A stretch of 64,000 nucleotides of DNA, taken from contig AP024674.1 in assembly GCA_025998755.1 (NCBI GenBank), positions 1 to 64,000 on the forward strand, in the 5' to 3' direction. Numbering within the stretch: position 1 is the stretch's first letter; each line of letters starts with the position of its first letter. A model generated the notes under the pieces. It was given only the letters and a program-made list of their open reading frames with translations. It did no database searches and was not told the origin of the DNA. The position numbers and the translations under genes are program-made. Positions 1-8,228 of this stretch are shown here, in pieces. The DNA is from Armatimonadota bacterium (GTDB lineage Bacteria; Armatimonadota; UBA5829; DSUL01).

Positions 1-56
1 CCCTGGCGGGCTGGTGGCGCCTGCGCGGAGGGAAGTAGCGGCCGGATTGCCTTCTG

Positions 57-89
57 CGCAAAAACAAGGGGACGGCTTGCTCCGCCCCC
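57..89 (-). terminator. Intrinsic terminator of the fucosidase gene
   Basis: Read on the minus strand, an 8-nt arm GGGGGCGG (82-89) pairs with CCGTCCCC (68-75) with one mismatch, around a 6-base loop. It is followed by the T-rich tract TTGTTTTTG. It lies about 30 bases past the fucosidase stop and fits an intrinsic terminator. Confidence 0.6.
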
Positions 90-116
90 TTCTGCACTCT
101 CAGCCAGCGTTACGGG

Positions 117-1367
117 TCAGGCTATTAAGGTGTCGCCTTCCAGCAGGACGCATCCGGTGCCCAGTTTCTGAACCGGCGTGCCTTCAACGTCAATCTCGAT
201 GACCGTGGCGATGGGGTCTGGTGGGGTATCCGGCAGACCGAAGATTACCAATCGGCTCTCCGTCTGACGCCAACCCAGATCCCATCCGTTCATCAGCCGG
301 ACGCCCGTCACCCGGTTTCGCAGACCTCCGATGGCAAGCTGCTGTCCGGGCCAGTGGAACACGTGATAGTAGAGGCGGCTTCCTTTGGCCGTGAATGCCC
401 CGGTGAACATCCAGTGCTGCTGGAATCGGTCGGAGGCGTCATAGATGGCGGGACCGTACTTCTCCAGCCAGCGTCCGGTTTCCATCAGTGTGTCGATGCA
501 GGGTTGCGGAACGCTGCCGTCCGGGGCGGGGCCAATGTTCAAAAGGAGATTGCCTCCGCCGGCGGCTACCTGGCGCAGCATGGAAACCACCTGCTTTGGA
601 GTCTTGTACTCGGTGTCGGCCGGTGCATAGCCCCAGCTGCTGTTGAAAGTCATGCAAGACTCCCACATCCGTCCTTCCTCCTCGGGCCGGATGTGCTGCT
701 CGGGAGTCCCGAAGTCCTCGGGAAGCAGCGAGCGGTTGTTGATGATGATATCCGGTTGGAGCTGGCGCACCATGGCGTTCATCTTCGCGGACTCCCAGCC
801 CTCCACATCCAGCGGCCATGCGACGTCGTACCACATAATGTCCACCTTGCCGTAGTTGGTGCACAGTTCCCGGACCTGCCCGTGGATGTAATCCACGAAG
901 CGCCGCCGGGCGGCTTCGTCCGTCTTGCAACGGGCTCCGTCGGGGTGGTGCCAGTCCATGAGGGAGTAGTAGAACCCCACCCGCAGTCCCTCGGCGCGAG
1001 CGGCTTCCACATACTCGGCCACCAGATCGCGTCCGGGCCCGCGCTTCGCGGCGTTGTAGTCGGTCAACTTGCTGTCGAAGAGGCAGAATCCCTCGTGGTG
1101 CTTGGTGGTCATCACCATGTAGCGCATGCCGGCCTGCTTCGCGAGCCGGGCCCATTCGCGCTGGCACCCAGGCCGGGGCTTCCACGTGTCGGCCAGCGGC
1201 TCGTACTCCTCCAGCGGGATCCTCTCCCGGTTCATCACCCACTCGTGGCGTCCCAACTGCGAATAGAGGCCCCAGTGGATGAACATCCCGAAGCGTGCCT
1301 TGCGGAACCACTCCAGCCGGCGCGCGCGATCCTGGTTTTCGCGGCTCGGGGTCTGTTCGTCAGCCAT
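117..1367 (-). CDS. Alpha-L-fucosidase-like glycoside hydrolase, family GH29
   Basis: A 416-residue protein that would hydrolyse terminal alpha-L-fucose from glycans. The N-terminal barrel shows the GH29 signatures FGMFIHWGLYS (about residues 26-36), TTKHHEGFCLF (about 87-97) and IMWYDV, whose Asp (about 181) sits where GH29 enzymes carry the nucleophile. Length is normal for the family. An upstream in-frame ATG would add 18 residues; I chose the ATG at 1367 because AGGAGAAGGAG lies directly upstream of it. No signal peptide is visible, so a cytoplasmic enzyme is likely. It is a single gene followed by its own terminator. Substrate specificity beyond the family is not readable from sequence. 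Confidence 0.9.
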   Translation of the reverse strand: MADEQTPSRENQDRARRLEWFRKARFGMFIHWGLYSQLGRHEWVMNRERIPLEEYEPLADTWKPRPGCQREWARLAKQAGMRYMVMTTKHHEGFCLFDSKLTDYNAAKRGPGRDLVAEYVEAARAEGLRVGFYYSLMDWHHPDGARCKTDEAARRRFVDYIHGQVRELCTNYGKVDIMWYDVAWPLDVEGWESAKMNAMVRQLQPDIIINNRSLLPEDFGTPEQHIRPEEEGRMWESCMTFNSSWGYAPADTEYKTPKQVVSMLRQVAAGGGNLLLNIGPAPDGSVPQPCIDTLMETGRWLEKYGPAIYDASDRFQQHWMFTGAFTAKGSRLYYHVFHWPGQQLAIGGLRNRVTGVRLMNGWDLGWRQTESRLVIFGLPDTPPDPIATVIEIDVEGTPVQKLGTGCVLLEGDTLIA

Positions 1368-1570
1368 CTTGCTCCTTCTCCTGCGAAAGGTCGTATTGTG
1401 GGACGTTTCACCATATCGCAACTCCCATCCTTCCTCTCCGGGTCTTTTTGAAGATCAAAGGGTTCTTCCGGAGAGGCAGGATTGGTGCAGTCGCGGCGCC
1501 CGTGTGCGCTTCGTATGGCCAGGGATAAAAAAACCGGCTGGTACTTTGGTACCTTCAGGCCTCTTTTTTA

Positions 1571-1599
1571 TTGCAACGCAATTGCGGGTGTGGTATAAG
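1571..1599 (+). promoter_or_regulatory. Sigma70-type promoter of the pseudopilin operon
   Basis: TTGCAA (1571-1576) and TATAAG (1594-1599) are separated by exactly 17 bases, and TGG before the -10 hexamer gives an extended -10. The spacer contains the perfect 10-bp palindrome CGCAATTGCG (1577-1586). It lies about 220 bases upstream of the pseudopilin gene and points toward it. Confidence 0.6.
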
Positions 1600-1632
1600 C
1601 TGAGTGCCGGATCCGCTACCGTGTGGCAACTG

Positions 1633-1801
1633 GCCACAGTGGCGGCCGGTGCGCTTCCCCTTTCTCCAACCGGCGTGGTCGGCAGGCTGGGCAAAGCGGA
1701 GCAAAGATGCCACCAAGTGGCAACTGGTCGAACGCCGTAAACTCTCTGGCTCAAGCTTGCAAGCCGGCATCACGGGGGAACACAGATGCCACTGAGTGGC
1801 A
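1633..1801. repeat. Three GCCAC-n-GTGGC palindromes, possible operators
   Basis: Three dyad elements share the half-site GCCAC/GTGGC: GCCACAGTGGC (1633-1643), TGCCACCAAGTGGCA (1708-1722) and TGCCACTGAGTGGCA (1787-1801). The last two are preceded by AGA and start 79 bases apart. They lie between the promoter at 1571-1599 and the pseudopilin coding region. That arrangement suggests binding sites for a dimeric regulator or RNA hairpins in the 5' leader; the sequence does not decide between these. Confidence 0.5.
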
Positions 1802-1821
1802 GAAAGGGCAATCTCGGCAAG

Positions 1822-2556
1822 ATGAAACTGCACAGTATAAACACTCATCATCGGCGCAAAGTCGGTGGACGAGCCCTTCCGGCACGAACCGGCTTTACCC
1901 TGGTGGAACTGCTCGTGGTCATCGCCATCGTGGCCATTCTGGCGTCCATCCTGATGCCTGTCTTCGGACAGGCCCGCCAGACCGCGATGCGCACCCGTTG
2001 CGCCTCCAACCTGCGCAACATCCACAACGCCGTGCTGATGTATGCTCAGGACTGGCGCGAGTGCATGCCTCCAGAGATCAAGCTGGAGGTTGCAACGCCT
2101 TCTTATGGCACCCACACCATCTTGATGCCGTATGCGAAGGCGCCAGACATCTTCCACTGTCCGGCGGATACTGGCGATGGTCGCAGCGGGGTCCCGGTCT
2201 GGCAGAGGTTCGGGATGAGCTACAAAGCGGAAGGCCGTTGTTTTTCCAACCCTTGGGATGAGAAGCTGCAGATGCCCATCATCCGCAGACTTTCCCACCT
2301 GGACATGGGAATAGACACCAAGAAAGTGCTTAAGGGCGAGACAGACAAGGAGCCTCAGTTCCTTGCCCAGCTCCAGCTCATGCGGGATCTCTTCTTCCCC
2401 TGGGAGCAAGGCAAGGAGATGAAGAAGGAAGGGCTTGTGGTTCGCGCCTGGCACCGGGCCGGAGCCAACGTGGTGTTCCTGGACGGCCACGTTGCCTTCG
2501 TGAAGAGCAAGGCAGAATGGGATGCGATACGCGGCAAGTCGGGTGAAGGAGACTGA
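1822..2556 (+). CDS. Type II secretion/type IV pilin-like protein with H-X9-DG domain (DUF1559-like)
   Basis: A 244-residue pseudopilin. After a basic leader comes the prepilin peptidase motif [19 protein letters not shown]: cleavage after Gly, Glu at mature position 5, then a hydrophobic helix. The C-terminal half carries [12 protein letters not shown], an exact H-X9-DG motif typical of the large pseudopilin families of Planctomycetes, Verrucomicrobia and Armatimonadota. It is probably membrane-anchored and assembled by a type II secretion or pilus machine encoded elsewhere. The start is uncertain: ATG at 1786 has GGGGGA upstream but falls inside a palindrome; ATG at 1822 gives a more usual 24-residue leader. 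The PepSY gene follows after 5 bases, so they are likely cotranscribed. Confidence 0.88.
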   Translation: MKLHSINTHHRRKVGGRALPARTGFTLVELLVVIAIVAILASILMPVFGQARQTAMRTRCASNLRNIHNAVLMYAQDWRECMPPEIKLEVATPSYGTHTILMPYAKAPDIFHCPADTGDGRSGVPVWQRFGMSYKAEGRCFSNPWDEKLQMPIIRRLSHLDMGIDTKKVLKGETDKEPQFLAQLQLMRDLFFPWEQGKEMKKEGLVVRAWHRAGANVVFLDGHVAFVKSKAEWDAIRGKSGEGD

Positions 2557-2561
2557 GTGGA

Positions 2562-3215
2562 ATGGGAAAGGTGCATCGTCTGCTGCGTGCGTGGCATAAA
2601 TGGGTCGGCGTTATTGCCGCGCTTGCTCTCATCAGCTTCGCGGTGACCGGCATCCTGCTGAACAACAAGGAGACGTTCGGGCTGAAGCCGGCTCCTGCCA
2701 AGCCGCCGGCTCCGGCAAACGGCGCTGCCGCTGCAACGCCTTCGCTGACCACCGGTGTCCGGCTGGCCAGCCTCCCTGTTTCTCCCGAGCAGGCGCTTGC
2801 CATTGCGCGCCAGAAGTTCGGAGACGTGCCGCTTGAGAAGCTGGAGCTGAAATACGAGAAAGGAGCGCTCCAGTACCGCATCCACACCCGCGAGAAGCCG
2901 CCCACGAAGCTGTACATTGATGCGGCCACAGGTGGCGCGGTGACTCAGGAGCCGGAAGCGGGCGCAAAGCTGGAGGCATTCATCCTCGATCTACACCACT
3001 TCAACTTCGCCGAAGGGAGATTCCGCATCGTGGCGGACATCTTTGCGGGCAGCCTGGCGCTGCTGACGGCAAGTGGGCTCTGGCTGTTTGTGAGGGAGGA
3101 AGCAGCTCGTAAGCGATCCCGTCAGATCGCACGGGAGCGCTCCTCGGTCCAGATTGCCGGGCGCGCAGCCGCCTCCCGGCCGGTCAGGGCAAGACCTTCC
3201 GAGGCGGAAGGCTGA
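2562..3215 (+). CDS. PepSY-domain membrane protein
   Basis: A 217-residue protein with a transmembrane helix near residues 14-32 and a second near 155-175. Between them is a PepSY-type region (about residues 75-125, PVSPEQALAIARQKFG followed by an IHTREKPPTKLYID strand). This arrangement resembles PepSY-associated membrane proteins, which are often linked to metal or redox homeostasis. The C-terminus is basic (KRSRQIARERS). GAAGGAG precedes the ATG. It lies 5 bases after the pseudopilin gene, yet no shared function is apparent. No catalytic residues are visible, so the role is unknown beyond membrane location. Confidence 0.75.
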   Translation: MGKVHRLLRAWHKWVGVIAALALISFAVTGILLNNKETFGLKPAPAKPPAPANGAAAATPSLTTGVRLASLPVSPEQALAIARQKFGDVPLEKLELKYEKGALQYRIHTREKPPTKLYIDAATGGAVTQEPEAGAKLEAFILDLHHFNFAEGRFRIVADIFAGSLALLTASGLWLFVREEAARKRSRQIARERSSVQIAGRAAASRPVRARPSEAEG

Positions 3216-3223
3216 CTTCTCCC

Positions 3224-3994
3224 TCAGCGCCGGGCTCGCCGGAAGCCTTCGGCAAAGGCGAGCCCGGCCGGCCTCCCCATAGCGGCGTTGATGCGACGCA
3301 GCAGATCCGGCCGTCCCGCTCCCTGGGTCCGATGTGCCGCCCGCGCGGCCAGTTTGACATCCATCGTGTCCGTGATATCCACCAGGACATCCGGCCGCCG
3401 GGTCTGCCAGTAAAACAGCTCGGGACGTTTGGCGCTCTGTCGCCTCCACCATTGCCGAACGATGCGCCCTGCCCCCTGATGATCCGCATGCAGGTAGGGT
3501 AGGGATGGCTTTTCGGGATCAAAGGTCAGCACAGCATCCGGCCGGACTCTGGAAGCGACTTCTTCCAGTTCCCGGCGGAGCGCGTCGCCCCGGGCCACTT
3601 TGCGGTCGGGAAGCCCGGGCATGTGCACACTGCGATAGCCGATCAGATCCGCGGCAGCCATCTGCTCTCGGCGCCGCTCGGCGGGCAGGTCCGCAGCTCC
3701 GGTGAGGTTTGGTCCCCTTTCGCCGTCCGATGCCACGATGACGTGCACTTCCACCCCCGCCCGGGCCATCTTCGCCAGAGTTCCCCCGGCATACCATTCG
3801 AGGTCATCGGGATGAGCCGCCACCGCAAGCACCCGCTCGAACGACACGAGCCGCGCCCCTTCTTCCAGCGCAGCCGCAGGGTTCGTGACCGGTCGCGTAC
3901 GCAGCTCCATCCAGAGCGCCAACCCTGACGCTCCCGTCAGAAGCCACGCCGCCAGAGTTCTGACCGGACGATGGTTGCGTTCTGTGATTTTCAT
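3224..3994 (-). CDS. PIG-L/LmbE family deacetylase, membrane-anchored
   Basis: A 256-residue protein of the zinc-dependent N-acetylglucosaminyl deacetylase (PIG-L/LmbE) superfamily. The signature AAHPDDLEWYAGG (His61-Pro-Asp-Asp64) supplies metal ligands and the catalytic Asp, and LPYLHADHQGAG near the C-terminus supplies the third His region. An N-terminal hydrophobic segment (about residues 12-29) suggests a membrane anchor or signal peptide, so the enzyme probably faces the cell envelope. The start at 3994 is supported by AAGGAG nine bases upstream; an ATG 17 codons earlier lacks this. It diverges from the CheB-like gene, 41 bases away. The actual deacetylated sugar cannot be deduced. Confidence 0.85.
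   Translation of the reverse strand: MKITERNHRPVRTLAAWLLTGASGLALWMELRTRPVTNPAAALEEGARLVSFERVLAVAAHPDDLEWYAGGTLAKMARAGVEVHVIVASDGERGPNLTGAADLPAERRREQMAAADLIGYRSVHMPGLPDRKVARGDALRRELEEVASRVRPDAVLTFDPEKPSLPYLHADHQGAGRIVRQWWRRQSAKRPELFYWQTRRPDVLVDITDTMDVKLAARAAHRTQGAGRPDLLRRINAAMGRPAGLAFAEGFRRARR
3229..3268. terminator. 12-bp inverted repeat at a convergent gene junction
   Basis: GCCGGGCTCGCC (3229-3240) and GGCGAGCCCGGC (3257-3268) are perfect complements around a 16-base loop. The element lies inside the last codons of the PIG-L gene and 14 bases past the stop of the convergent PepSY gene. There is no T-run, so it may block read-through or stabilise 3' ends; termination is an inference. Confidence 0.4.
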
Positions 3995-4035
3995 TGCTCC
4001 ACACTCCTTGCTGGATGCGGAATAATCCTCTTGCG

Positions 4036-4662
4036 ATGTCTCCATCCAGCAACGCAGCCGGTCCCGTAAGGCAAGCAGAAGGCTTCCTTCCCGTGCTTGT
4101 GGTTATCGGCGCGTCCGCGGGAGGCCCTCCAGCGCTCGTCCGCGTTCTTTCCGATCTGCCCGCGGCATTCCCCGCCTGCGTCGCCGTCGTGCAGCATATC
4201 CGCCCGGATTTTCCCAGCCGTCTCCCTGAGGTTCTGAGCCGTGCTTGCGCCCTGCCGGTTCTGGAAGCGAAGAGCTCACTGGTCATTGAACCCGGAGCAG
4301 TTTACGTTGCGCCTCCCAACCGGCATCTGTCCATCAGCGCGCCGAGACGCATCGTTTTGCGCAGTACCCCTCCCGTGAATTACGTCCGTCCGTCCGTGGA
4401 CGTGCTTTTCCAGTCTGCAGCCCTATGGAAGGGCAAGGTGATCGCCGCTGTCCTGACGGGCACCGGACGCGACGGCGCAGAGGGCATCCGAGCCATTCAT
4501 CGGTCCGGAGGACTTACGATCGCACAGAGACCGGCCGCCTGCTCCGGCATGCCCGAGGCCGCAATCGCCACAGGCTGTGTGCAGATGGTCCTGCCTCTGG
4601 AGCAGATCGGTCCTGCCATCGTCGAAGCTGTCTCCGCTCTGGCCCGGGGCGAGGCGGCCTGA
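4036..4662 (+). CDS. Stand-alone CheB-type protein-glutamate methylesterase domain
   Basis: A 208-residue protein that is only the C-terminal catalytic domain of CheB; the receiver domain is absent. The serine-hydrolase triad is present: Ser27 in GASAGG, His54 in VVQHI, Asp146 in GTGRDGAEG. CheB removes methyl groups from chemoreceptor glutamates and may deamidate glutamines. Without a receiver it cannot be controlled by CheA phosphotransfer in the usual way. No chemotaxis gene lies nearby. The start at 4036 lacks a clear ribosome binding site; ATG at 4015 is possible. It is probably transcribed alone and divergently from the PIG-L gene. Confidence 0.85.
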   Translation: MSPSSNAAGPVRQAEGFLPVLVVIGASAGGPPALVRVLSDLPAAFPACVAVVQHIRPDFPSRLPEVLSRACALPVLEAKSSLVIEPGAVYVAPPNRHLSISAPRRIVLRSTPPVNYVRPSVDVLFQSAALWKGKVIAAVLTGTGRDGAEGIRAIHRSGGLTIAQRPAACSGMPEAAIATGCVQMVLPLEQIGPAIVEAVSALARGEAA

Positions 4663-4664
4663 CG

Positions 4665-4693
4665 AAAAAAGGGCCGCTTATCCGGAGCGGCCC
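4665..4693 (-). terminator. Strong intrinsic terminator of gap-pgk-tpiA
   Basis: On the minus strand GGGCCGCT (4686-4693) pairs perfectly with AGCGGCCC (4671-4678) across a 7-base loop, directly followed by TTTTTT. It lies 26 bases past the tpiA stop. It may also work weakly for the convergent CheB gene. Confidence 0.85.
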
Positions 4694-4719
4694 CTTACTC
4701 CGCATCTTTGGCTGATTCT

Positions 4720-5523
4720 TCAGCTCTGGGCTGCCGCCTTGCAGATCACGCTGAAAGAGTCGGCCTTCAGCGAGGCTCCGCCCACCAGCGCTCCGTCAAT
4801 CTCCGGCTTGGCCAGCAGTTCGGCGGCGTTCTTGTCGTTGACGCTGCCTCCGTAGAGCACACGCACGGAATCCGCCGCGGAATCGCCGGCCATTTCACGC
4901 ACCGTCTGGCGGATCAGCCCACAGACCCTGTCCGCCTCTCCGGACTCGCAAACCTCTCCCGTGCCGATGGCCCACACGGGCTCATAGGCGATCACCAGAC
5001 CGGCGATCTGCTCCGGCGTCAGCCCTTCCAGACAGGCTTGGATCTGTCCGCGGACCACGTTGTCGGTCTGCCCGGCCCTGCGCTCGTTAATGGTCTCTCC
5101 GCAGCAGATGATCGGTACAAGCCCTTTTGCCAGGGCCAGCTTGGCCTTGGCGTTGATGGTGGCGTCCGTCTCTCCGAAGTAGCCCAGCCGCAAGGCCAGC
5201 GTCTCGTCCACCGTCCCGAAGCGCCCCCGCGTTTCTGAGTGCCCGATGATAACGTAGGTGCAGCCGGCCTCGACCAGCATTTCCGGAGAGATCTGGGACG
5301 TCCATGCCCCCTTCTCCTCCCAGAATGTGTTCTGAGCTCCCAGGCGGATGCCTGAATCGCCGATGGCCTGGAGAGTGGCGTCCAGCGCCGTGAAAGGCGG
5401 ACACACGCAGATCTCCACGCCCTGAAGCCCCTTTACCAGAGGGATGAGCGCAGCCATCAGCTCCCGCGCCTGTGCGCGGGTGTTGTTCATTTTCCAGTTT
5501 CCCGCAATCAGCGGAGTTCTCAT
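4720..5523 (-). CDS. tpiA: Triosephosphate isomerase
   Basis: A 267-residue enzyme interconverting dihydroxyacetone phosphate and glyceraldehyde 3-phosphate in the cytoplasm. Active-site residues are present: Asn9 and Lys11 (AGNWKMN), His95 (IIGHSETR) and Glu181 ([11 protein letters not shown]), and the phosphate-binding loop LYGGSVN lies near the C-terminus. It is about 15 residues longer than usual because residues 100-114 form an insertion between GHSETR and YFGETD, which are normally almost adjacent. It is the last gene of gap-pgk-tpiA, 112 bases after pgk, and is followed by a strong terminator. Confidence 0.97.
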   Translation of the reverse strand: MRTPLIAGNWKMNNTRAQARELMAALIPLVKGLQGVEICVCPPFTALDATLQAIGDSGIRLGAQNTFWEEKGAWTSQISPEMLVEAGCTYVIIGHSETRGRFGTVDETLALRLGYFGETDATINAKAKLALAKGLVPIICCGETINERRAGQTDNVVRGQIQACLEGLTPEQIAGLVIAYEPVWAIGTGEVCESGEADRVCGLIRQTVREMAGDSAADSVRVLYGGSVNDKNAAELLAKPEIDGALVGGASLKADSFSVICKAAAQS

Positions 5524-5584
5524 GGTGTCTTTGTGGCTCCTTTCCGGTCCCGCGTCCGCCGTGCGGCGCGTCCCTCAAAAGAAA

Positions 5585-5610
5585 CCCTCTCCCCGGGCCT
5601 GGGGAGAGGG
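5585..5610. repeat. 10-bp stem hairpin between pgk and tpiA
   Basis: CCCTCTCCCC (5585-5594) and GGGGAGAGGG (5601-5610) form a perfect 10-bp stem with a 6-base loop in the pgk-tpiA spacer. No T-run follows, so it is more likely an RNA-stability or attenuation element than a full terminator. Confidence 0.5.
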
Positions 5611-5635
5611 CATCGTTCATCGAAAGCGATCGCTC

Positions 5636-6817
5636 CTACCTGTCCAGCAGAGCGGCCACACCCGGCAGCTCCCGGCCTTCCACGAACTCCAGGCTTGCGC
5701 CTCCGCCCGTGGAGACATGCGACACCTTGTCCGCATAACCCATCTGCTCGATGGCTGCGGCGGAGTCTCCGCCGCCGACAACGGTGGTCGCGCCGCTTGC
5801 CGCCAGGGCTTCCGCGATGGCAAGCGTCCCGTGCGCGAAGTTCGGCATCTCGAACACGCCCATCGGACCGTTCCAGAACACCGTCTTTGCAGACTTGATC
5901 TCCTCGGCGAACGCCTTTCGGGTCTCTGGACCGATATCCAGTCCCATCATATCCGCCGGGATCTGGTCCGCCGGCACAACGCGGGACGGCGAGTCGTTGT
6001 TGAACTCCGCCGCCACGACGATATCTGTCGGCAGAAGCAGCCGCACGCCGCGCCCCTTCGCATCCTCCAGCGCCTTGCGCGCCAGCTCCAAACCCTCTTC
6101 GTCAAGCAGAGACTTTCCGATCTCCAGTCCCTGCGCCTTGAAGAAGGTGTAGGCCATTCCCCCGCCGATGATCAACGTGTCCACTTTGGAGAGCAGGTTC
6201 TGGATGACGGGGATCTTGTCCGCCACCTTGGCGCCGCCCAGTATGGCCACAAACGGCCGCTCCGGGTCCGAGATCACCTTGCTGAGGTAGTCCAGCTCCT
6301 TCTTCATCAGGTAGCCGGAGACTGCCGGAAGGTGCTTCGTTACCCCCTCGGTGGAGGCGTGCGCCCGGTGCGCCGCGCCGAAGGCGTCGTTGACGTAAAT
6401 GTCAGCAAGAGATGCCAGCTCCGCCGCGAAATCGGGGTCGTTTTTCTCCTCCTCCTTGTGGAACCGCAGATTCTCCAGGAGCAGGATATCCCCGTCCTTC
6501 ATCGCGGCGACAGCCTTCTTCACGTCCTCGCCGACACAGTCATCCACTTTCGTCACCGGCCGTCCCATCAGGTCGGCCAGTCGGGCCGCCACCGGGTTCA
6601 GGCGCAGCTCTTCCACCACCTGACCTTTCGGCCGTCCCAGGTGGGAGCACAGGATGACCTTCGCCCCGTGATCCACCAGATATTGGATGGTGGGAATGGC
6701 GGCGCGGATGCGCCGGTCGTCCGTGATGACACCATCCTTCAGCGGAACGTTGAAGTCAACCCGGCACAGCACGCGCTTGCCGGCGACATCCACATCCTCG
6801 ATGGTCTTCTTGTTCAT
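5636..6817 (-). CDS. pgk: Phosphoglycerate kinase
   Basis: A 393-residue, full-length two-domain kinase that transfers phosphate from 1,3-bisphosphoglycerate to ADP. The N-terminal substrate domain shows [21 protein letters not shown] and the conserved AHASTEG region. The nucleotide domain shows [19 protein letters not shown] and the glycine-rich [14 protein letters not shown] near the C-terminus. GGAAAGGAAGGG precedes the ATG. It is the middle gene of the glycolytic operon, 49 bases after gap. All expected catalytic segments are present. Confidence 0.98.
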   Translation of the reverse strand: MNKKTIEDVDVAGKRVLCRVDFNVPLKDGVITDDRRIRAAIPTIQYLVDHGAKVILCSHLGRPKGQVVEELRLNPVAARLADLMGRPVTKVDDCVGEDVKKAVAAMKDGDILLLENLRFHKEEEKNDPDFAAELASLADIYVNDAFGAAHRAHASTEGVTKHLPAVSGYLMKKELDYLSKVISDPERPFVAILGGAKVADKIPVIQNLLSKVDTLIIGGGMAYTFFKAQGLEIGKSLLDEEGLELARKALEDAKGRGVRLLLPTDIVVAAEFNNDSPSRVVPADQIPADMMGLDIGPETRKAFAEEIKSAKTVFWNGPMGVFEMPNFAHGTLAIAEALAASGATTVVGGGDSAAAIEQMGYADKVSHVSTGGGASLEFVEGRELPGVAALLDR

Positions 6818-6866
6818 AGCCCTTCCTTTCCGGGAAAGGATCGGCGACCCCAGGCGCAGGTGCCCC

Positions 6867-7880
6867 TCAGAGCCCTTTGCTGGAGATGTAGTGGATCAGG
6901 TCGCCCACGCGCACGCTGTAGCCCCACTCATTGTCGTACCAGGAGATCACCTTGGCGAAGTTGTCGCCCAGCACCAGCGTGGAAAGGGCATCGAAGATGC
7001 TGGAGCGCTCATCGCCCCGGAAATCGCTGGAGACCAGCGGCTCCTCGGTGTAGCCCAGGATGCCCTTCATGGCACCCTCGGAGGCTGCCTTCATTGCCGC
7101 GTTGATGGCCTCCACCGTCACAGGCTTCTCGGTGTTGACGGTCAGATCCACCACGGACACCGTGAGGGTGGGGACGCGCATGGCGAATCCGTGCATCTTG
7201 CCCTTCAGCTCGGGCAGCACCAGCGAGATGGCCTTGGCGGCGCCGGTGGTGGTGGGGATCATATTGGCGGCACCGGCGCGGGCGCGGCGCAGGTCCTTGT
7301 GCGCCTGGTCCTGAATGCGCTGGTCGTTGGTATAGGCGTGAATGGTGGTCATCAGTCCGCTGGCGATGCCGAAGTTGTCCAGCAGGACTTTGGCCACCGG
7401 CGCCAGGCAGTTGGTGGTGCAGCTGGCGTTGGAGAGGATGTGGTGCTTGGCGGGATCGTAGTCGCCCTCATTGACGCCCATTACGATGGTGATGTCCTCG
7501 TTCTTGGCCGGGGCGCTGATGAGAACCTTTTTCACGGTCCCGCCCAGGTGGGCCTTGGCCTTCTCGGCGTCCGTGAACAGACCGGTGGACTCCACCACCA
7601 CCTCTGCGCCGACCGAGCTCCAGTCGATGGCCGCGGGATCCTTCTCCTGGAAGCTCTTGATCTTCTTGCCGTTCACCACAATGGCGCCCTCTTCGGCGGC
7701 CACTTCACCGGCGAACGGACCGTAGGTGGTGTCCCACTTCAGCAGGTGGGCGTTGGTCTTCGCGTCCACCAGATCATTGATGGCCACGACCTCGATATCC
7801 GAGGGATACTTCTGCAGCATGGCGCGCAGACTCAGGCGCCCGATGCGACCGAAACCGTTGATTCCTACTTTGACTGCCAT
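6867..7880 (-). CDS. gap: Glyceraldehyde-3-phosphate dehydrogenase, type I
   Basis: A 337-residue NAD-dependent dehydrogenase of glycolysis. The Rossmann motif [10 protein letters not shown] starts at residue 6, and the catalytic Cys154 lies in [11 protein letters not shown]. The phosphate-binding [17 protein letters not shown] and the C-terminal WYDNEWGYS are intact. I chose the start at 7880 ([10 protein letters not shown]); an in-frame ATG 11 codons upstream would add a tail the family lacks. It is the first gene of the operon, with a promoter 166 bases upstream and a CRP-type site beyond that, so transcription is likely regulated by carbon or redox state. Confidence 0.98.
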   Translation of the reverse strand: MAVKVGINGFGRIGRLSLRAMLQKYPSDIEVVAINDLVDAKTNAHLLKWDTTYGPFAGEVAAEEGAIVVNGKKIKSFQEKDPAAIDWSSVGAEVVVESTGLFTDAEKAKAHLGGTVKKVLISAPAKNEDITIVMGVNEGDYDPAKHHILSNASCTTNCLAPVAKVLLDNFGIASGLMTTIHAYTNDQRIQDQAHKDLRRARAGAANMIPTTTGAAKAISLVLPELKGKMHGFAMRVPTLTVSVVDLTVNTEKPVTVEAINAAMKAASEGAMKGILGYTEEPLVSSDFRGDERSSIFDALSTLVLGDNFAKVISWYDNEWGYSVRVGDLIHYISSKGL

Positions 7881-8045
7881 GTTACCTGTTGCCTTCCTCC
7901 TGCCAGATGGCACTTCTCGGGTGATTGACGGGGCCGTGCCCTGACACCTGCCCTGAGCCTCCGGCGAGGCGGGTGTCCTGCCGGATCGGGAACTGGCTCC
8001 CGCAGGTTCCTTTCGCCGCGCCGGCTGCGACGGACAGGCCGTGGC

Positions 8046-8074
8046 ATTTTACCGGACAGACCGTCCCCTGTCAA
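8046..8074 (-). promoter_or_regulatory. Near-consensus sigma70 promoter for gap-pgk-tpiA
   Basis: On the minus strand a perfect TTGACA (8069-8074) is followed by 17 bases and TAAAAT (8046-8051), five of six matches to the -10 consensus. It directs transcription toward gap with a leader of about 160 bases. Confidence 0.8.
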
Positions 8075-8079
8075 TCGCT

Positions 8080-8095
8080 TGTGACAAACGTCACA
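8080..8095. promoter_or_regulatory. CRP/FNR-family operator, TGTGA-N6-TCACA
   Basis: TGTGACAAACGTCACA is an exact TGTGA-N6-TCACA, and the dyad extends to TTGTGAC/GTCACAA. It lies 6 bases upstream of the gap promoter -35, centred near -49 of the likely start. It also lies upstream of the divergent GDPD gene, whose possible -10 is TATTAT at 8105-8110. This is the classic half-site pair of cAMP receptor protein relatives; the regulator is not in this window. Confidence 0.6.
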
Positions 8096-8228
8096 ATCAT
8101 CGCTTATTATAGCGCTTCCATCTCAAAGCCGCAAACCGCCACGGGACGCAGGAGCGCCGCCTCCTGCACTGTAACCTGTCATACTGTCAGACGGGAGGAG
8201 AAGTCTGGCGAGCATCAGGAGGTTCGAG

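Noticed and set aside
354-1451. Long open frame antisense to the fucosidase gene
   Set aside because: Its translation has no recognisable domain and follows the GC-rich codon pattern of the opposite strand; the GH29 motifs lie on the minus strand.
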